The notes: generated by a model from the sequence alone, not told the origin. A stretch of 8,014 nucleotides of DNA from an uncultured Eubacterium sp. (GCA_900545725.1 URAI01000101.1:1-8014), one strand, 5' to 3'. Positions 1-6,550 are shown, counted from the stretch's first letter. A program made the numbers and translations.

Positions 1-50
1 TATCAGCCACAGCCTGCCCGTCTCTACACCCCCATTTCAACAAATCACAA

Positions 51-860
51 TTAAATTGTCAGGTCGCTTCTATCAAATAATAACATTCCCAACACTACCG
101 CCACAGCTATTATTATAATATTTCCTGCCAACGCAGTACTTAAAGATATTCCATCCGCCTTATATATAGCACTACGAAGAAGCATTGAATAATTACCCGC
201 AAGAAACGGAGTTGTAAAATAGCAGGATAATATATCAATTACCATAATTGACATTAAAGATATTACCGGTGATATAACTATACTCATACACATCTGTAAT
301 AATGAAAGAGCAATTGATGTAAGCATTGGCATAAATATTAAGAACAGTATTACACTTTTAATATCCACACTATCATAAGCTACGCCATTAAGCTTTAAAA
401 ATATCCTCCTGTTAAATCCCATCGTTTCATTATACATCAATGAAACAATAAAACAGCCTGCATACAACAATATATACAATAGTGCAACAGAACATACATT
501 CCATATACATTTGCACAGCCACCATTTCTTCTTACTTCTCATTCTTATAATTATTCCTGTTCCTATTCCTCTGATATCTGTTTTTATGTAATTAAATACA
601 ACAACAGAACATGCAAACTGTACTGTCATCCAGCATACAGGAAGCTTAAAATCTCTTCCTTTTCCCTCAATATATACAGACATTCCTTTCAGCATATACA
701 TAATATTATCCATCATTCCAAGAGCATTACTATCTATATCCCGTAATACACTTCTCATAGAATTATTGTTCATAATAATCAGTATAAATATAAGTATTAC
801 ACATATAGCATATCTGTAGCGTGATTCCTTTATTCCCCTCAGCACATCTTGTCTTATCAT
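51..860 (-). CDS. Six-helix membrane protein, probable ABC permease subunit
   Basis: Protein of 269 residues with about six helices (near 17-31, 74-91, 117-142, 168-190, 192-213 and 244-262). A large loop separates helices 1 and 2. A very basic, aromatic segment RMRSKKKWWLCK (106-117) between helices 2 and 3 matches the position of the presumed coupling helix in the other two permeases here. The ATG at 860 has GGGGG about six bases upstream. An ATG four codons earlier (872) has no site, so the shorter start is chosen. It follows the ATPase gene by 182 bases, the largest gap in the operon, with a repeated palindrome and a possible promoter in between. No gene start is resolved in the last 50 bases of the window. 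The export or immunity substrate is unknown. Confidence 0.8.
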   Translation of the reverse strand: MIRQDVLRGIKESRYRYAICVILIFILIIMNNNSMRSVLRDIDSNALGMMDNIMYMLKGMSVYIEGKGRDFKLPVCWMTVQFACSVVVFNYIKTDIRGIGTGIIIRMRSKKKWWLCKCIWNVCSVALLYILLYAGCFIVSLMYNETMGFNRRIFLKLNGVAYDSVDIKSVILFLIFMPMLTSIALSLLQMCMSIVISPVISLMSIMVIDILSCYFTTPFLAGNYSMLLRSAIYKADGISLSTALAGNIIIIAVAVVLGMLLFDRSDLTI

Positions 861-940
861 AATATCCCCCATTCTGCCGGTCTTTTATAACAACCACTAT
901 TCCAAAAAGACTTCCAGCTGCTTCACTACCTGTTTTTTAT

Positions 941-975
941 ATTTCCTAACAACATTTGTTGCAAAGAAACAGATC
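941..975 (-). promoter_or_regulatory. Repeat copy 1 overlapping a possible internal promoter for the last permease
   Basis: Positions 948-962 read AACAACATTTGTTGC on the plus strand (arms CAACA/TGTTG). On the minus strand TTGCAA (964-959) and TATAAA (941-936) are 17 bases apart, a fair -35/-10 pair with the palindrome in the spacer. It sits in the 182-base gap before the last gene and could provide separate, repressible expression of it. This is inference from spacing and hexamers only. Confidence 0.35.
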
Positions 976-1042
976 ACGACTATCGCCTGCCATCAATAGC
1001 TATTTGTTTAGTAGTAGAAATAAATAACATATTCCTGCTAAA

Positions 1043-1681
1043 TCACTCACCTGTACCACTTATAATTCTTCCATCGTTTATTTCAATAATCTCATCAGAT
1101 AGAAATTCCAGCTCTTCCTTATCATGACAGGCAATTATTATTATTGAGCCATTAGCTTTTAGTTCTTTTAGAATTTCCCTCACCTGATTAGCCCCAGCCT
1201 CATCAAGTGCATTAATTGGTTCATCAAGAATTACAATATCAGGCTTTTCCATTATTGCTGCAGCAATACCAAGCTTCTGCTTCATTCCAAGTGAATATTT
1301 TCTGAATGTCCTCTTATCATGTGAATCTAAGCCTGTAATCTCAAGAGCATGCCTTATTTCATCGTCCCCTATCCTGTTTTGTATTGACGCAAGCACTTTA
1401 AGATTCTTAAAACCGGTATAATTGGATATAAATGCCGGATTTTCAATTAATATACCGATACTCGGTGGAAATGATACTTTACTTCCAAGCACTTCTCCAT
1501 TAATGTCCACCTCTCCATTAACTCTTATAAGACCACTTATAGCTCTCATAAGCATAGTCTTGCCACTTCCATTTTTTCCCTTTAAACCATATACCTTGCC
1601 ACCCTCAAATCTTAAATTAACATTATCCAGTATTGTAACATTTTTAATTTTTTTTGATACATTTCTTAATTCAATATACAT
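1043..1681 (-). CDS. ABC transporter ATP-binding protein, BcrA/LanF-like with E-loop
   Basis: Cytoplasmic ATPase of 212 residues that should power the membrane subunits encoded around it. In order: Walker A GKNGSGKT (35-42), a Q-loop region reading GILIENPAF with Glu80 in place of the usual Gln, signature YSLGMKQKLGIA (129-140), Walker B DIVILDEP (148-155) with catalytic Glu154, D-loop ALD (158-160) and switch His186 (ACHDKEE). The replacement of Gln by Glu (E-loop) and the SLGMKQ signature are characteristic of lantibiotic-immunity and bacitracin-type ATPases such as NisF/NukF/BcrA. At 212 residues it lacks the C-terminal extension many BcrA-like ATPases carry. The start has GGAGA five bases upstream, within a sequence very like the ribosome binding site of the response regulator gene. 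Confidence 0.93.
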   Translation of the reverse strand: MYIELRNVSKKIKNVTILDNVNLRFEGGKVYGLKGKNGSGKTMLMRAISGLIRVNGEVDINGEVLGSKVSFPPSIGILIENPAFISNYTGFKNLKVLASIQNRIGDDEIRHALEITGLDSHDKRTFRKYSLGMKQKLGIAAAIMEKPDIVILDEPINALDEAGANQVREILKELKANGSIIIIACHDKEELEFLSDEIIEINDGRIISGTGE

Positions 1682-1728
1682 ATTCTCTCCATTTCCGAAT
1701 ATAGATCCTATTATTCACACTAATTCAC

Positions 1729-1757
1729 ATTTCTGAACAACTTTTGTTGCGAATAGG
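1729..1757 (-). repeat. Copy 2 of the AACAACWTTTGTTGC repeat, ahead of the ATPase gene
   Basis: Positions 1736-1750 read AACAACTTTTGTTGC on the plus strand, an interrupted palindrome (CAAC/GTTG). It matches 14 of 15 bases of the element at 948-962, and the similarity extends to 19 of 22 bases at 1729-1750. It lies about 55 bases upstream of the ATPase start. The bases at the position of a possible -10 here are TGTGAA, so a promoter is not supported. Confidence 0.5.
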
Positions 1758-1779
1758 CTAAGAAAAATCTGCACAGTCA

Positions 1780-2535
1780 TTATTTTTTCTTTATATATTC
1801 TTCCCAATCAGCTGCAAAGCTTCCAACAAAAATTAATAATATGGCTATAAATATACATTTTCCCATATATACCAATGCCCTGTCAGGGTATATAAACAGA
1901 TACATCTTTGGTGTTATAAATCCTAATAAATTAATCTCAAACTGTGCAATAATATATATTACAGTAATTATTACTGATGTCCTTTCAAGGAGTCTGTCGA
2001 TAACCATGAATAGTATCAAAATAATATAGAGTGACTCCAACGTAAAAATATATGATAAAATTGCTATTCCAGTCTTTGTAAATGCAGGATTTGTAATTTT
2101 ATACCTGTTACTATTGCAATAATTTATATACAAAGAATAACTATCATCCCAGTTATAATCATTGCCATACTTACACAATATAAATAAACGCAGCAATACA
2201 TGTATCAGTAATGACATAACTGCTGCAAATATAAGAACATCCTGACATTGCCTGTACCATATTTTTTTCCTGCTTACATTCTTTACCGCTATCATAGGAT
2301 TTTTATCTTTCTTTATAACCGCAATATTCCATATAACCATAATTCCTGTCATTGAACCAAAGGCCTTTATAAAAAATATAATTGAGTCATATATACAGAC
2401 ATTGGTAAATGCTTCGCCCCTGTTTAATCTCGTAAGCAGAGCCGCCGATAAAACTATCACCACAGTAACAATTAACAGCCATATAATACTGTTATAATTA
2501 ACATATTTTCTTTTCAATCTGTAAAATGTCTTCAT
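1780..2535 (-). CDS. Six-helix membrane protein, probable second permease subunit
   Basis: Protein of 251 residues with about six hydrophobic helices (near 17-34, 51-72, 99-120, 158-180, 185-206 and 222-241). A basic-aromatic loop KNVSRKKIWYRQCQ (85-98) sits between helices 2 and 3, in the same place as in the other two permeases of this operon. Size and topology match LanE/LanG/BcrB-type permeases, although sequence similarity is low. An AAAGGAG lies upstream but 17 bases from the ATG, longer than usual; an in-frame ATT six bases upstream of the ATG would sit 11 bases from it. It lies 57 bases after the preceding gene and 98 bases before the ATPase gene, so the best reading is a transporter subunit. 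Confidence 0.75.
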   Translation of the reverse strand: MKTFYRLKRKYVNYNSIIWLLIVTVVIVLSAALLTRLNRGEAFTNVCIYDSIIFFIKAFGSMTGIMVIWNIAVIKKDKNPMIAVKNVSRKKIWYRQCQDVLIFAAVMSLLIHVLLRLFILCKYGNDYNWDDSYSLYINYCNSNRYKITNPAFTKTGIAILSYIFTLESLYIILILFMVIDRLLERTSVIITVIYIIAQFEINLLGFITPKMYLFIYPDRALVYMGKCIFIAILLIFVGSFAADWEEYIKKK

Positions 2536-2592
2536 ATTAATATTTTTTCACACTCCTTTCATTCTTAAATTTACAATCCAAACATCATCCTG

Positions 2593-3141
2593 TTATTCAT
2601 AAATTTTAACCTTTATTACCGGACATTTTCTTAAAACCAGTTCATACTTAAGGTCTTTCGCATATGAAAAATCATTGCTGTTTAACATAGTTGCAGGTAA
2701 TGTATATATAAGATGAAAGCTTTCATGCTCCCCACTGCGTTTTTTTATAAGTTCCTTATTAAGCCCTGTTGTTAAATAGTAATCAGCTCCCTGTCCAAGT
2801 GCTTCTGACTGCAATGTTACCGAATTTGCGATGCTCATTATACTTTTATCTGTATAAGTACATTCAAGTGTAACTACAGCAATTGCTACCGGCTTATTAA
2901 CCATATCATCAAAATAGTCCTTATCTATCCCCGACCACTCAATAAATTCATCCGGCGTATATAATTTAAGCTTCTGCGTATTATATGTATATCCGTCCAA
3001 CTCTATTTCCTGTGCTTTATCATATACAGTAATCTGCTTTATATCTTTAAATTGTGCATTGACACGTACAATCTTAAATATAACCAGTCCTATAATACAC
3101 ATACTTAATAATATCAATATAATCCTTATTCTTTTTGCCAT
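2593..3141 (-). CDS. Small membrane-anchored extracytoplasmic protein
   Basis: Protein of 182 residues, unrecognised by family. A basic N-terminus (MAKRIR) and one helix (about 6-26) predict an outside-facing C-terminal domain of about 150 residues, rich in alternating hydrophobic strands (KPVAIAVVTLECTYTD; SFHLIYTLPATM; LKYELVLRKC). Overall size and strand pattern resemble the two paralogues upstream, so a distantly related beta-sandwich domain is possible, but clear sequence identity is not seen. The ATG at 3141 overlaps the stop of the permease gene by one base (TAATG), and GGAGG lies ten bases upstream. A longer in-frame start inside the permease gene (3186) exists but has no better support. 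The tight coupling suggests it works with that permease. Confidence 0.8.
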   Translation of the reverse strand: MAKRIRIILILLSMCIIGLVIFKIVRVNAQFKDIKQITVYDKAQEIELDGYTYNTQKLKLYTPDEFIEWSGIDKDYFDDMVNKPVAIAVVTLECTYTDKSIMSIANSVTLQSEALGQGADYYLTTGLNKELIKKRSGEHESFHLIYTLPATMLNSNDFSYAKDLKYELVLRKCPVIKVKIYE

Positions 3142-3998
3142 TATAAAACATCCTCCCTCCTGCATTTTATAATAAATGAAGTGCATATTAATGTCAGAAG
3201 TACTATATATATAAGAAGCATTGATGATAATCTTTGAAACTGTAACATGAATACGTTATTATCAGACAAAATACTATATTTTATTATTCCGCTTCCTGAT
3301 ATAACATTTTCAATAAAACTTACTATAAACGGAGATATAACAACTATAAATGCATTATCAAGAATATCTGAAAAAATACATGCTATACAATTAACCATAC
3401 CATATAATATAAACTGTATAATCATTAAAACAAAAAATAATATAAACGGATGGCTGTATAACAAATCACCGAATACACAGGCTTTAGTTGCTATAGCAAA
3501 TTGACCGCTTGAACTTTGAGGCATAATAAATGGCAGATACATCGCACATATTATAAATGATACAATGTTAGGAATAACAGCAATGCTTCCTCCTGTAACA
3601 AACTGTGTTATATATTTTGCAAAATAGTAATTCTTCCTATTATTTCTTGTAATAAGCTGATATATGTATTTATTTTTCATATCAGTATAATGTGTGGCAG
3701 TATATGGAAATGATATTATAATCGGCATTACAAAATAATATATCTGTCCATAAAGACCAGTCTGCCATCCAAACCATTCTTCAAATAAATTAGGATACAT
3801 CCTGACTCCATTAATCTTATCCATAGTTGACATATTAAGCTTTAAAGCATAACCAAATATTTCTTTATATATTCCAAATCCCATTATGATAAAGGCAATC
3901 AGCATTGATATGTATAATTTTTTATCCATAAAAACACGTTCAAATTCTATTTTTAATAATTTTTTCATATTGGTCTTATTTAAAGTAGTATTTTTCAT
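3141..3998 (-). CDS. ABC-2-type transporter permease
   Basis: Integral membrane protein of 285 residues with about six helices (near 28-48, 83-101, 132-157, 183-207, 212-233 and 257-277), the layout of ABC-2 permeases such as BcrB/LanE/LanG. A basic cytoplasmic N-terminus (KKLLKIEFERVFMDKKLY) precedes helix 1. Between helices 2 and 3 lies a basic-aromatic stretch ITRNNRKNYYFAKYI (116-130), the probable coupling helix for the ATPase. The ATG at 3998 has GGAG seven bases upstream. An ATG four codons earlier (4010) lacks a proper site. The stop overlaps the next start as TAATG, so translation of the next gene is coupled. The ATPase partner is presumably the one at 1681-1043. Substrate unknown. 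Confidence 0.85.
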   Translation of the reverse strand: MKNTTLNKTNMKKLLKIEFERVFMDKKLYISMLIAFIIMGFGIYKEIFGYALKLNMSTMDKINGVRMYPNLFEEWFGWQTGLYGQIYYFVMPIIISFPYTATHYTDMKNKYIYQLITRNNRKNYYFAKYITQFVTGGSIAVIPNIVSFIICAMYLPFIMPQSSSGQFAIATKACVFGDLLYSHPFILFFVLMIIQFILYGMVNCIACIFSDILDNAFIVVISPFIVSFIENVISGSGIIKYSILSDNNVFMLQFQRLSSMLLIYIVLLTLICTSFIIKCRREDVL

Positions 3999-4021
3999 AG
4001 TAATCTCCATTCTGGCAGCTT

Positions 4022-4735
4022 CTATTCCTCATCAAATAACATAAAATAGCTGTCACCATATTTACCATTTTTATCACAAAGTCTGATTGCAAGCTTTTCA
4101 TTTTCATATTTATCACTTATTACATATTGCATTGTATAATTTACAATTTCTCCTTTTTTAAGTGTTCTTTGAGCTTTATACAATACATATTCATTTTTTG
4201 AATTGAAATTCACTTTGACTTCTGCAATTTTTTCTTTAGGTATATAATTGTCCTGTATCGCAAATAATTTTATATTAAAGGGAAATTGATTTAAAATATC
4301 ATTGCCTGTATCTTCCCGTGTATTTTCTATTTCAAATTTTATTGTGACATACACATAATCACTTATAAATGTATAATCATCATCAAGGCATGCTCTCTCT
4401 CTATCTGAATATGTATAATCACTGTCTATTATTTTGTTTTCATAATATGGAAGGCTTCTTGAGATATTATAATCCAGCATCTTGACTCTGAAATTAATCT
4501 GTCCAATATCTCCTGTCTTACCTAAATCCTTATCAATATATGTATCTTCATTTTTATATGCAGTCTTACAATAACCATTTTCATCCGAATACTTTACTTC
4601 CTCCTGTGTTACCTCCGGTGGATTTTCATTATAATCACTTATTATAAAATATTTATTCCATATGCTTATACCTGTTATAACCAGACATATTCCGAATATT
4701 ATCATTATTATAAATGTAAAATAGCTCTTTCGCAT
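4022..4735 (-). CDS. Membrane-anchored extracytoplasmic protein, paralogue 2
   Basis: Protein of 237 residues with the same architecture as its upstream neighbour: basic start MRKSY, one transmembrane helix (about 6-26), a linker with NENPPEVTQEE, and an outer domain with YVTIKFEIENTRED (129-142) ending in IRLCDKNGKYGDSYFMLFDEE. The two share the positions of one cysteine near residue 56 and one near 220, a possible disulphide on the outer face. The middle (about 65-125 and 155-205) has diverged strongly. The start has an excellent GGAGG six bases away. The gene lies 67 bases after its paralogue and about 23 bases before a permease gene, so it is probably co-transcribed with both. A sensing, ligand-capturing or immunity role beside an ABC transporter is plausible but unproven. 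Confidence 0.88.
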   Translation of the reverse strand: MRKSYFTFIIMIIFGICLVITGISIWNKYFIISDYNENPPEVTQEEVKYSDENGYCKTAYKNEDTYIDKDLGKTGDIGQINFRVKMLDYNISRSLPYYENKIIDSDYTYSDRERACLDDDYTFISDYVYVTIKFEIENTREDTGNDILNQFPFNIKLFAIQDNYIPKEKIAEVKVNFNSKNEYVLYKAQRTLKKGEIVNYTMQYVISDKYENEKLAIRLCDKNGKYGDSYFMLFDEE

Positions 4736-4740
4736 ATATA

Positions 4741-4782
4741 CCTCCGTAACTACATCCTAGTTGTTGTAATAAAAATGTTACG
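4741..4782 (-). promoter_or_regulatory. Possible hairpin leader overlapping the ribosome binding site of paralogue 2
   Basis: CGTAAC (minus strand 4782-4777) can pair with GTTACG (4750-4745), which touches the first G of the GGAGG ribosome binding site. A second, mutually exclusive hairpin pairs AACTA (4762-4758) with TAGTT (4752-4748). Both stems are short (6 and 5 bp), so any effect on translation is speculative. Confidence 0.25.
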
Positions 4783-4802
4783 TTTTCAAAATTTTTCTTT
4801 TT

Positions 4803-5522
4803 CTATTCCTCGTCAAATAACATAAAATAGCTGTCACCAATTTTACTTTTTTTATCACAAAGTCTGATTGCCAGCTTATTGCTATTATACTTATCACTAA
4901 CAATAAAAGATATTGTAAACGTTTCAGTTTGTCCCGGTTTTATAATACACATATTGTCATTAAAACACGATGCTCCTTTTGAATTAATTCTTGCACTACA
5001 TTCTGCTGCCCTTCCCCTTGATATATGATTATCCGAAATCATGTATATACTCTCAGCAAAAGGAAAACTATTTATTATGTCATCACCTTTATTTTCTCTG
5101 GTATTTTCTATTTCAAATTTTGCGGTAACATATTTATAATCACTTTTAAATGTATAATTTTCATCAAGATAATCATATTCCTTTTTTTCAATAAAAAAAT
5201 ATTCATCGTCTCCCATTTTATCTGTTTCAATAGGAGCTTCTCTTGAAATACTATAATCTATCATTTTTACCCTAAAGTGCCGATAATCGCTATTCTCAGA
5301 CACTCCCATTTTTTTATCAATATTTGTTTTTTCATTTAAATATGCCACAGTACAGTATCCATACTCATCTGAATATTTCGTTTTTTCCTCCTGTGTCACC
5401 TCCGGCGGATTTTCATTATAATCATTTCTTATAAAATATTTATTCCATATGCTTATACCTGTTATAACTAAACATATTCCGAATATTATTGAAATTATAA
5501 ATGTAACATACTTTTTTCTCAT
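4803..5522 (-). CDS. Membrane-anchored extracytoplasmic protein, paralogue 1
   Basis: Protein of 239 residues with an unknown specific function. A short basic N-terminus (MRKKY) precedes one hydrophobic helix (about residues 6-26), predicting an inside-to-outside anchor with the rest of the chain outside. The Cys17 in this helix is followed by hydrophobic residues rather than a mature lipoprotein start, so a lipobox is not supported. The outer part contains YVTAKFEIENTRE (131-143) and an alternating hydrophobic pattern to the C-terminus, resembling DUF4352-like beta-sandwich proteins (inference). The ATG at 5522 has GTGAGG five bases upstream. A TTG eight codons earlier is in frame but less likely. 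It is the first gene after the predicted regulated promoter. It is a clear paralogue of the next gene, sharing the first 46 residues and the C-terminus IRLCDK..K.GDSYFMLFDEE almost completely. Extra cysteines sit at 57, 175, 186, 192 and 222. Confidence 0.88.
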   Translation of the reverse strand: MRKKYVTFIISIIFGICLVITGISIWNKYFIRNDYNENPPEVTQEEKTKYSDEYGYCTVAYLNEKTNIDKKMGVSENSDYRHFRVKMIDYSISREAPIETDKMGDDEYFFIEKKEYDYLDENYTFKSDYKYVTAKFEIENTRENKGDDIINSFPFAESIYMISDNHISRGRAAECSARINSKGASCFNDNMCIIKPGQTETFTISFIVSDKYNSNKLAIRLCDKKSKIGDSYFMLFDEE

Positions 5523-5550
5523 ATAATCCTCACCCCCATATTCCAACTGT

Positions 5551-5564
5551 ACTTTTATAAAAGT
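5551..5564. repeat. 14-bp perfect palindrome in the operon leader
   Basis: ACTTTTATAAAAGT is its own reverse complement. It lies about 30 bases upstream of the first gene's start codon, inside the predicted transcribed leader. It could be an operator for a dimeric repressor. It is very AT-rich, so chance is a real alternative. Confidence 0.25.
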
Positions 5565-5610
5565 CCTATATAAAAAGTGCCTTACTAATTATGTAACTCA
5601 CTTTTTACAT

Positions 5611-5639
5611 ATTATATAATCTTTGGATACGTTTTTTGT
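5611..5639 (-). promoter_or_regulatory. Predicted activator-dependent promoter of the ABC-module operon
   Basis: The -10 is TATAAT (5616-5611). With a 17-base spacer the -35 would be ACAAAA (5639-5634), a poor match to TTGACA. The expected start near 5604 would leave a leader of about 80 bases before the first gene. The tandem repeats occupy about -36 to -75 relative to that start, a normal activator position. Confidence 0.55.
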
Positions 5640-5679
5640 GATTCTGGCATATCTTACATGAATCTGGCACAAATTACAT
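5640..5679 (-). promoter_or_regulatory. Tandem 20-bp direct repeats, predicted LytTR regulator binding site
   Basis: Two adjacent 20-bp units on the minus strand (5679-5660 and 5659-5640) are identical at 16 of 20 positions and share the blocks ATGTAA and TGCCAGA. The repeats end one base before a weak -35 region of a promoter with a perfect -10. Direct repeats spaced about two helical turns apart upstream of a poor -35 are how AgrA/ComE-type LytTR regulators activate promoters. The units do not match the common LytTR consensus closely and the 20-bp period is a base or two short of the usual 21-22, so regulator identity is inferred from geometry and neighbourhood. Confidence 0.6.
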
Positions 5680-5724
5680 TTTTTATTATTTATGACACTT
5701 TTATTTACATTATTAAGCATCTAT

Positions 5725-5808
5725 AAAATAAAAAAGACACCAGCTATCCTTAAAGCAAATGGTACGCAGGTATCCACGACCATTAACTTCAATTACAGCT
5801 AATGTCTT
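5725..5808 (-). terminator. Long hairpin with U-tract downstream of the two-component genes
   Basis: On the minus strand, bases 5808-5779 pair with 5763-5734 over 30 positions: 22 Watson-Crick pairs, five G.U pairs and three mismatches, closing a 15-base loop. The 3' arm runs straight into a T-rich tract (5735-5725, TTTTTTATTTT). It lies 46 bases after the regulator stop, which fits an intrinsic terminator for the kinase/regulator transcript. The stem is much longer than a typical terminator stem, so it could also be a stable 3'-UTR structure or a small RNA. The plus strand also ends in a T-run (5807-5815), but there all five G.U pairs become A.C mismatches. Confidence 0.7.
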
Positions 5809-5854
5809 ATTTTTTAACATATTCAATTTAAAAATTATCTTTTTAATCTATATT

Positions 5855-6550
5855 TTATCTTCTTGATATATATTTCATAAAATTCTTTTTACACTCTGCC
5901 ACTCTCTTCTGTCCAATCTTTAATTCTTCATCATTATACATAATACATCTGTCTTTTATAATGTTTTTAATATATTTTATATTGCACATATATGAGCCAT
6001 GTATTTTTAAAAAAGAACCCTGTTCCACAAGATATTCATAATCAGATATCTTTCCTCTCTTATGATATATATTATCTCTGGTACATATATTAAGATAGTG
6101 ACCCTTTATCTCAATATATACAATATCTGATATTTTTAATGCCACCTCACAGTCATCCTCATCAAGTGCCTGTATACGTTCATTATTGCCATATGTCTTA
6201 ATCCATGCATCAAGTGCTGACTTTAAGTCTGTATCCAGATGTCCCTTTCTTACAAAACGGAAAGGTCTGAATTCCAATGCCTGAAATACTGCACTTTCCA
6301 TATTACTTACAAATATCAGATTATCTCCATATTTTATATCATATAATTCACCGGCAGTATCAAAGCCGCTTACCACAGGCATATCTATGTCCAGACATAT
6401 TATGTCATATTCCTGTTGTTTTACCATCTCTAAGAGGTCATTTCCATTAGTGAAAAGTGATGTTTCTATATTCTTATCATATGACTTAAAAAATTCATCA
6501 GTCATCTTTAAGTCATTCAAATCGTCATCACATATAGCAATTTTAAGCAT
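5855..6550 (-). CDS. LytTR-family response regulator (AgrA/VirR-like)
   Basis: Cytoplasmic DNA-binding response regulator of 231 residues, the usual AgrA/VirR size. The N-terminal receiver domain has the acidic pair Asp8-Asp9, the phospho-acceptor Asp54 in CLDIDMP, Ser82 at the conserved Thr/Ser position (FVSN) and Lys102. Residues about 125-231 match a LytTR domain (KISDIVYIEIKGHYLNI, then FLKIHGSYMCNIKYI), which in known members binds tandem direct repeats about two helical turns apart. A good Shine-Dalgarno (GGAG, GGAGATAGT then ATG) supports the start. The 18-base gap from the kinase stop indicates co-transcription and a cognate pair. The tandem 20-bp repeats about 180 bases downstream, ahead of the next operon, are its most likely binding site (inference). 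A long hairpin follows the stop codon. Confidence 0.95.
   Translation of the reverse strand: MLKIAICDDDLNDLKMTDEFFKSYDKNIETSLFTNGNDLLEMVKQQEYDIICLDIDMPVVSGFDTAGELYDIKYGDNLIFVSNMESAVFQALEFRPFRFVRKGHLDTDLKSALDAWIKTYGNNERIQALDEDDCEVALKISDIVYIEIKGHYLNICTRDNIYHKRGKISDYEYLVEQGSFLKIHGSYMCNIKYIKNIIKDRCIMYNDEELKIGQKRVAECKKNFMKYISRR

Noticed and set aside
1..50. Start of another gene at the left edge
   Set aside because: The short stretch has early stops in the frames that begin with ATG or GTG near a purine-rich site, and too little sequence remains to support a call.
1422..1736. Plus-strand open frame opposite the ATPase, and similar plus-strand frames at 5025-5246, 6387-6599 and 7239-7454
   Set aside because: These run antisense to well-supported genes, have low-complexity translations and no convincing ribosome binding sites.
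4008..4020. A third copy of the TGCCAGA block just before the first permease
   Set aside because: It lacks the ATGTAA block and any tandem partner and lies beside the ribosome binding site; a seven-base match is expected by chance.
4022..5522. Lipoprotein signal (Cys17) in the two anchored paralogues
   Set aside because: The cysteine is in the middle of the hydrophobic helix and is followed by LVITG, not by a mature lipoprotein sequence, so a transmembrane anchor is the better call.
5542..5550. ACAGTTGGA on the minus strand as a LytTR half-site
   Set aside because: It resembles the AgrA-type consensus, but there is no partner repeat 21-22 bp away and it sits in the leader close to the ribosome binding site.
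5658..5726. A 22-codon plus-strand ORF (MNLAQITFFIIYDT...) as a signal peptide gene
   Set aside because: No ribosome binding site, it overlaps the tandem repeats, and it lacks cysteine or other precursor-peptide features.
5713..5820. A 35-codon minus-strand ORF after the regulator (starts MLKNKTLAVIEVNGRG)
   Set aside because: It has no ribosome binding site and coincides almost exactly with the long hairpin, so the open frame is more likely a by-product of the RNA structure. Conservation at codon level would be needed to revive it.
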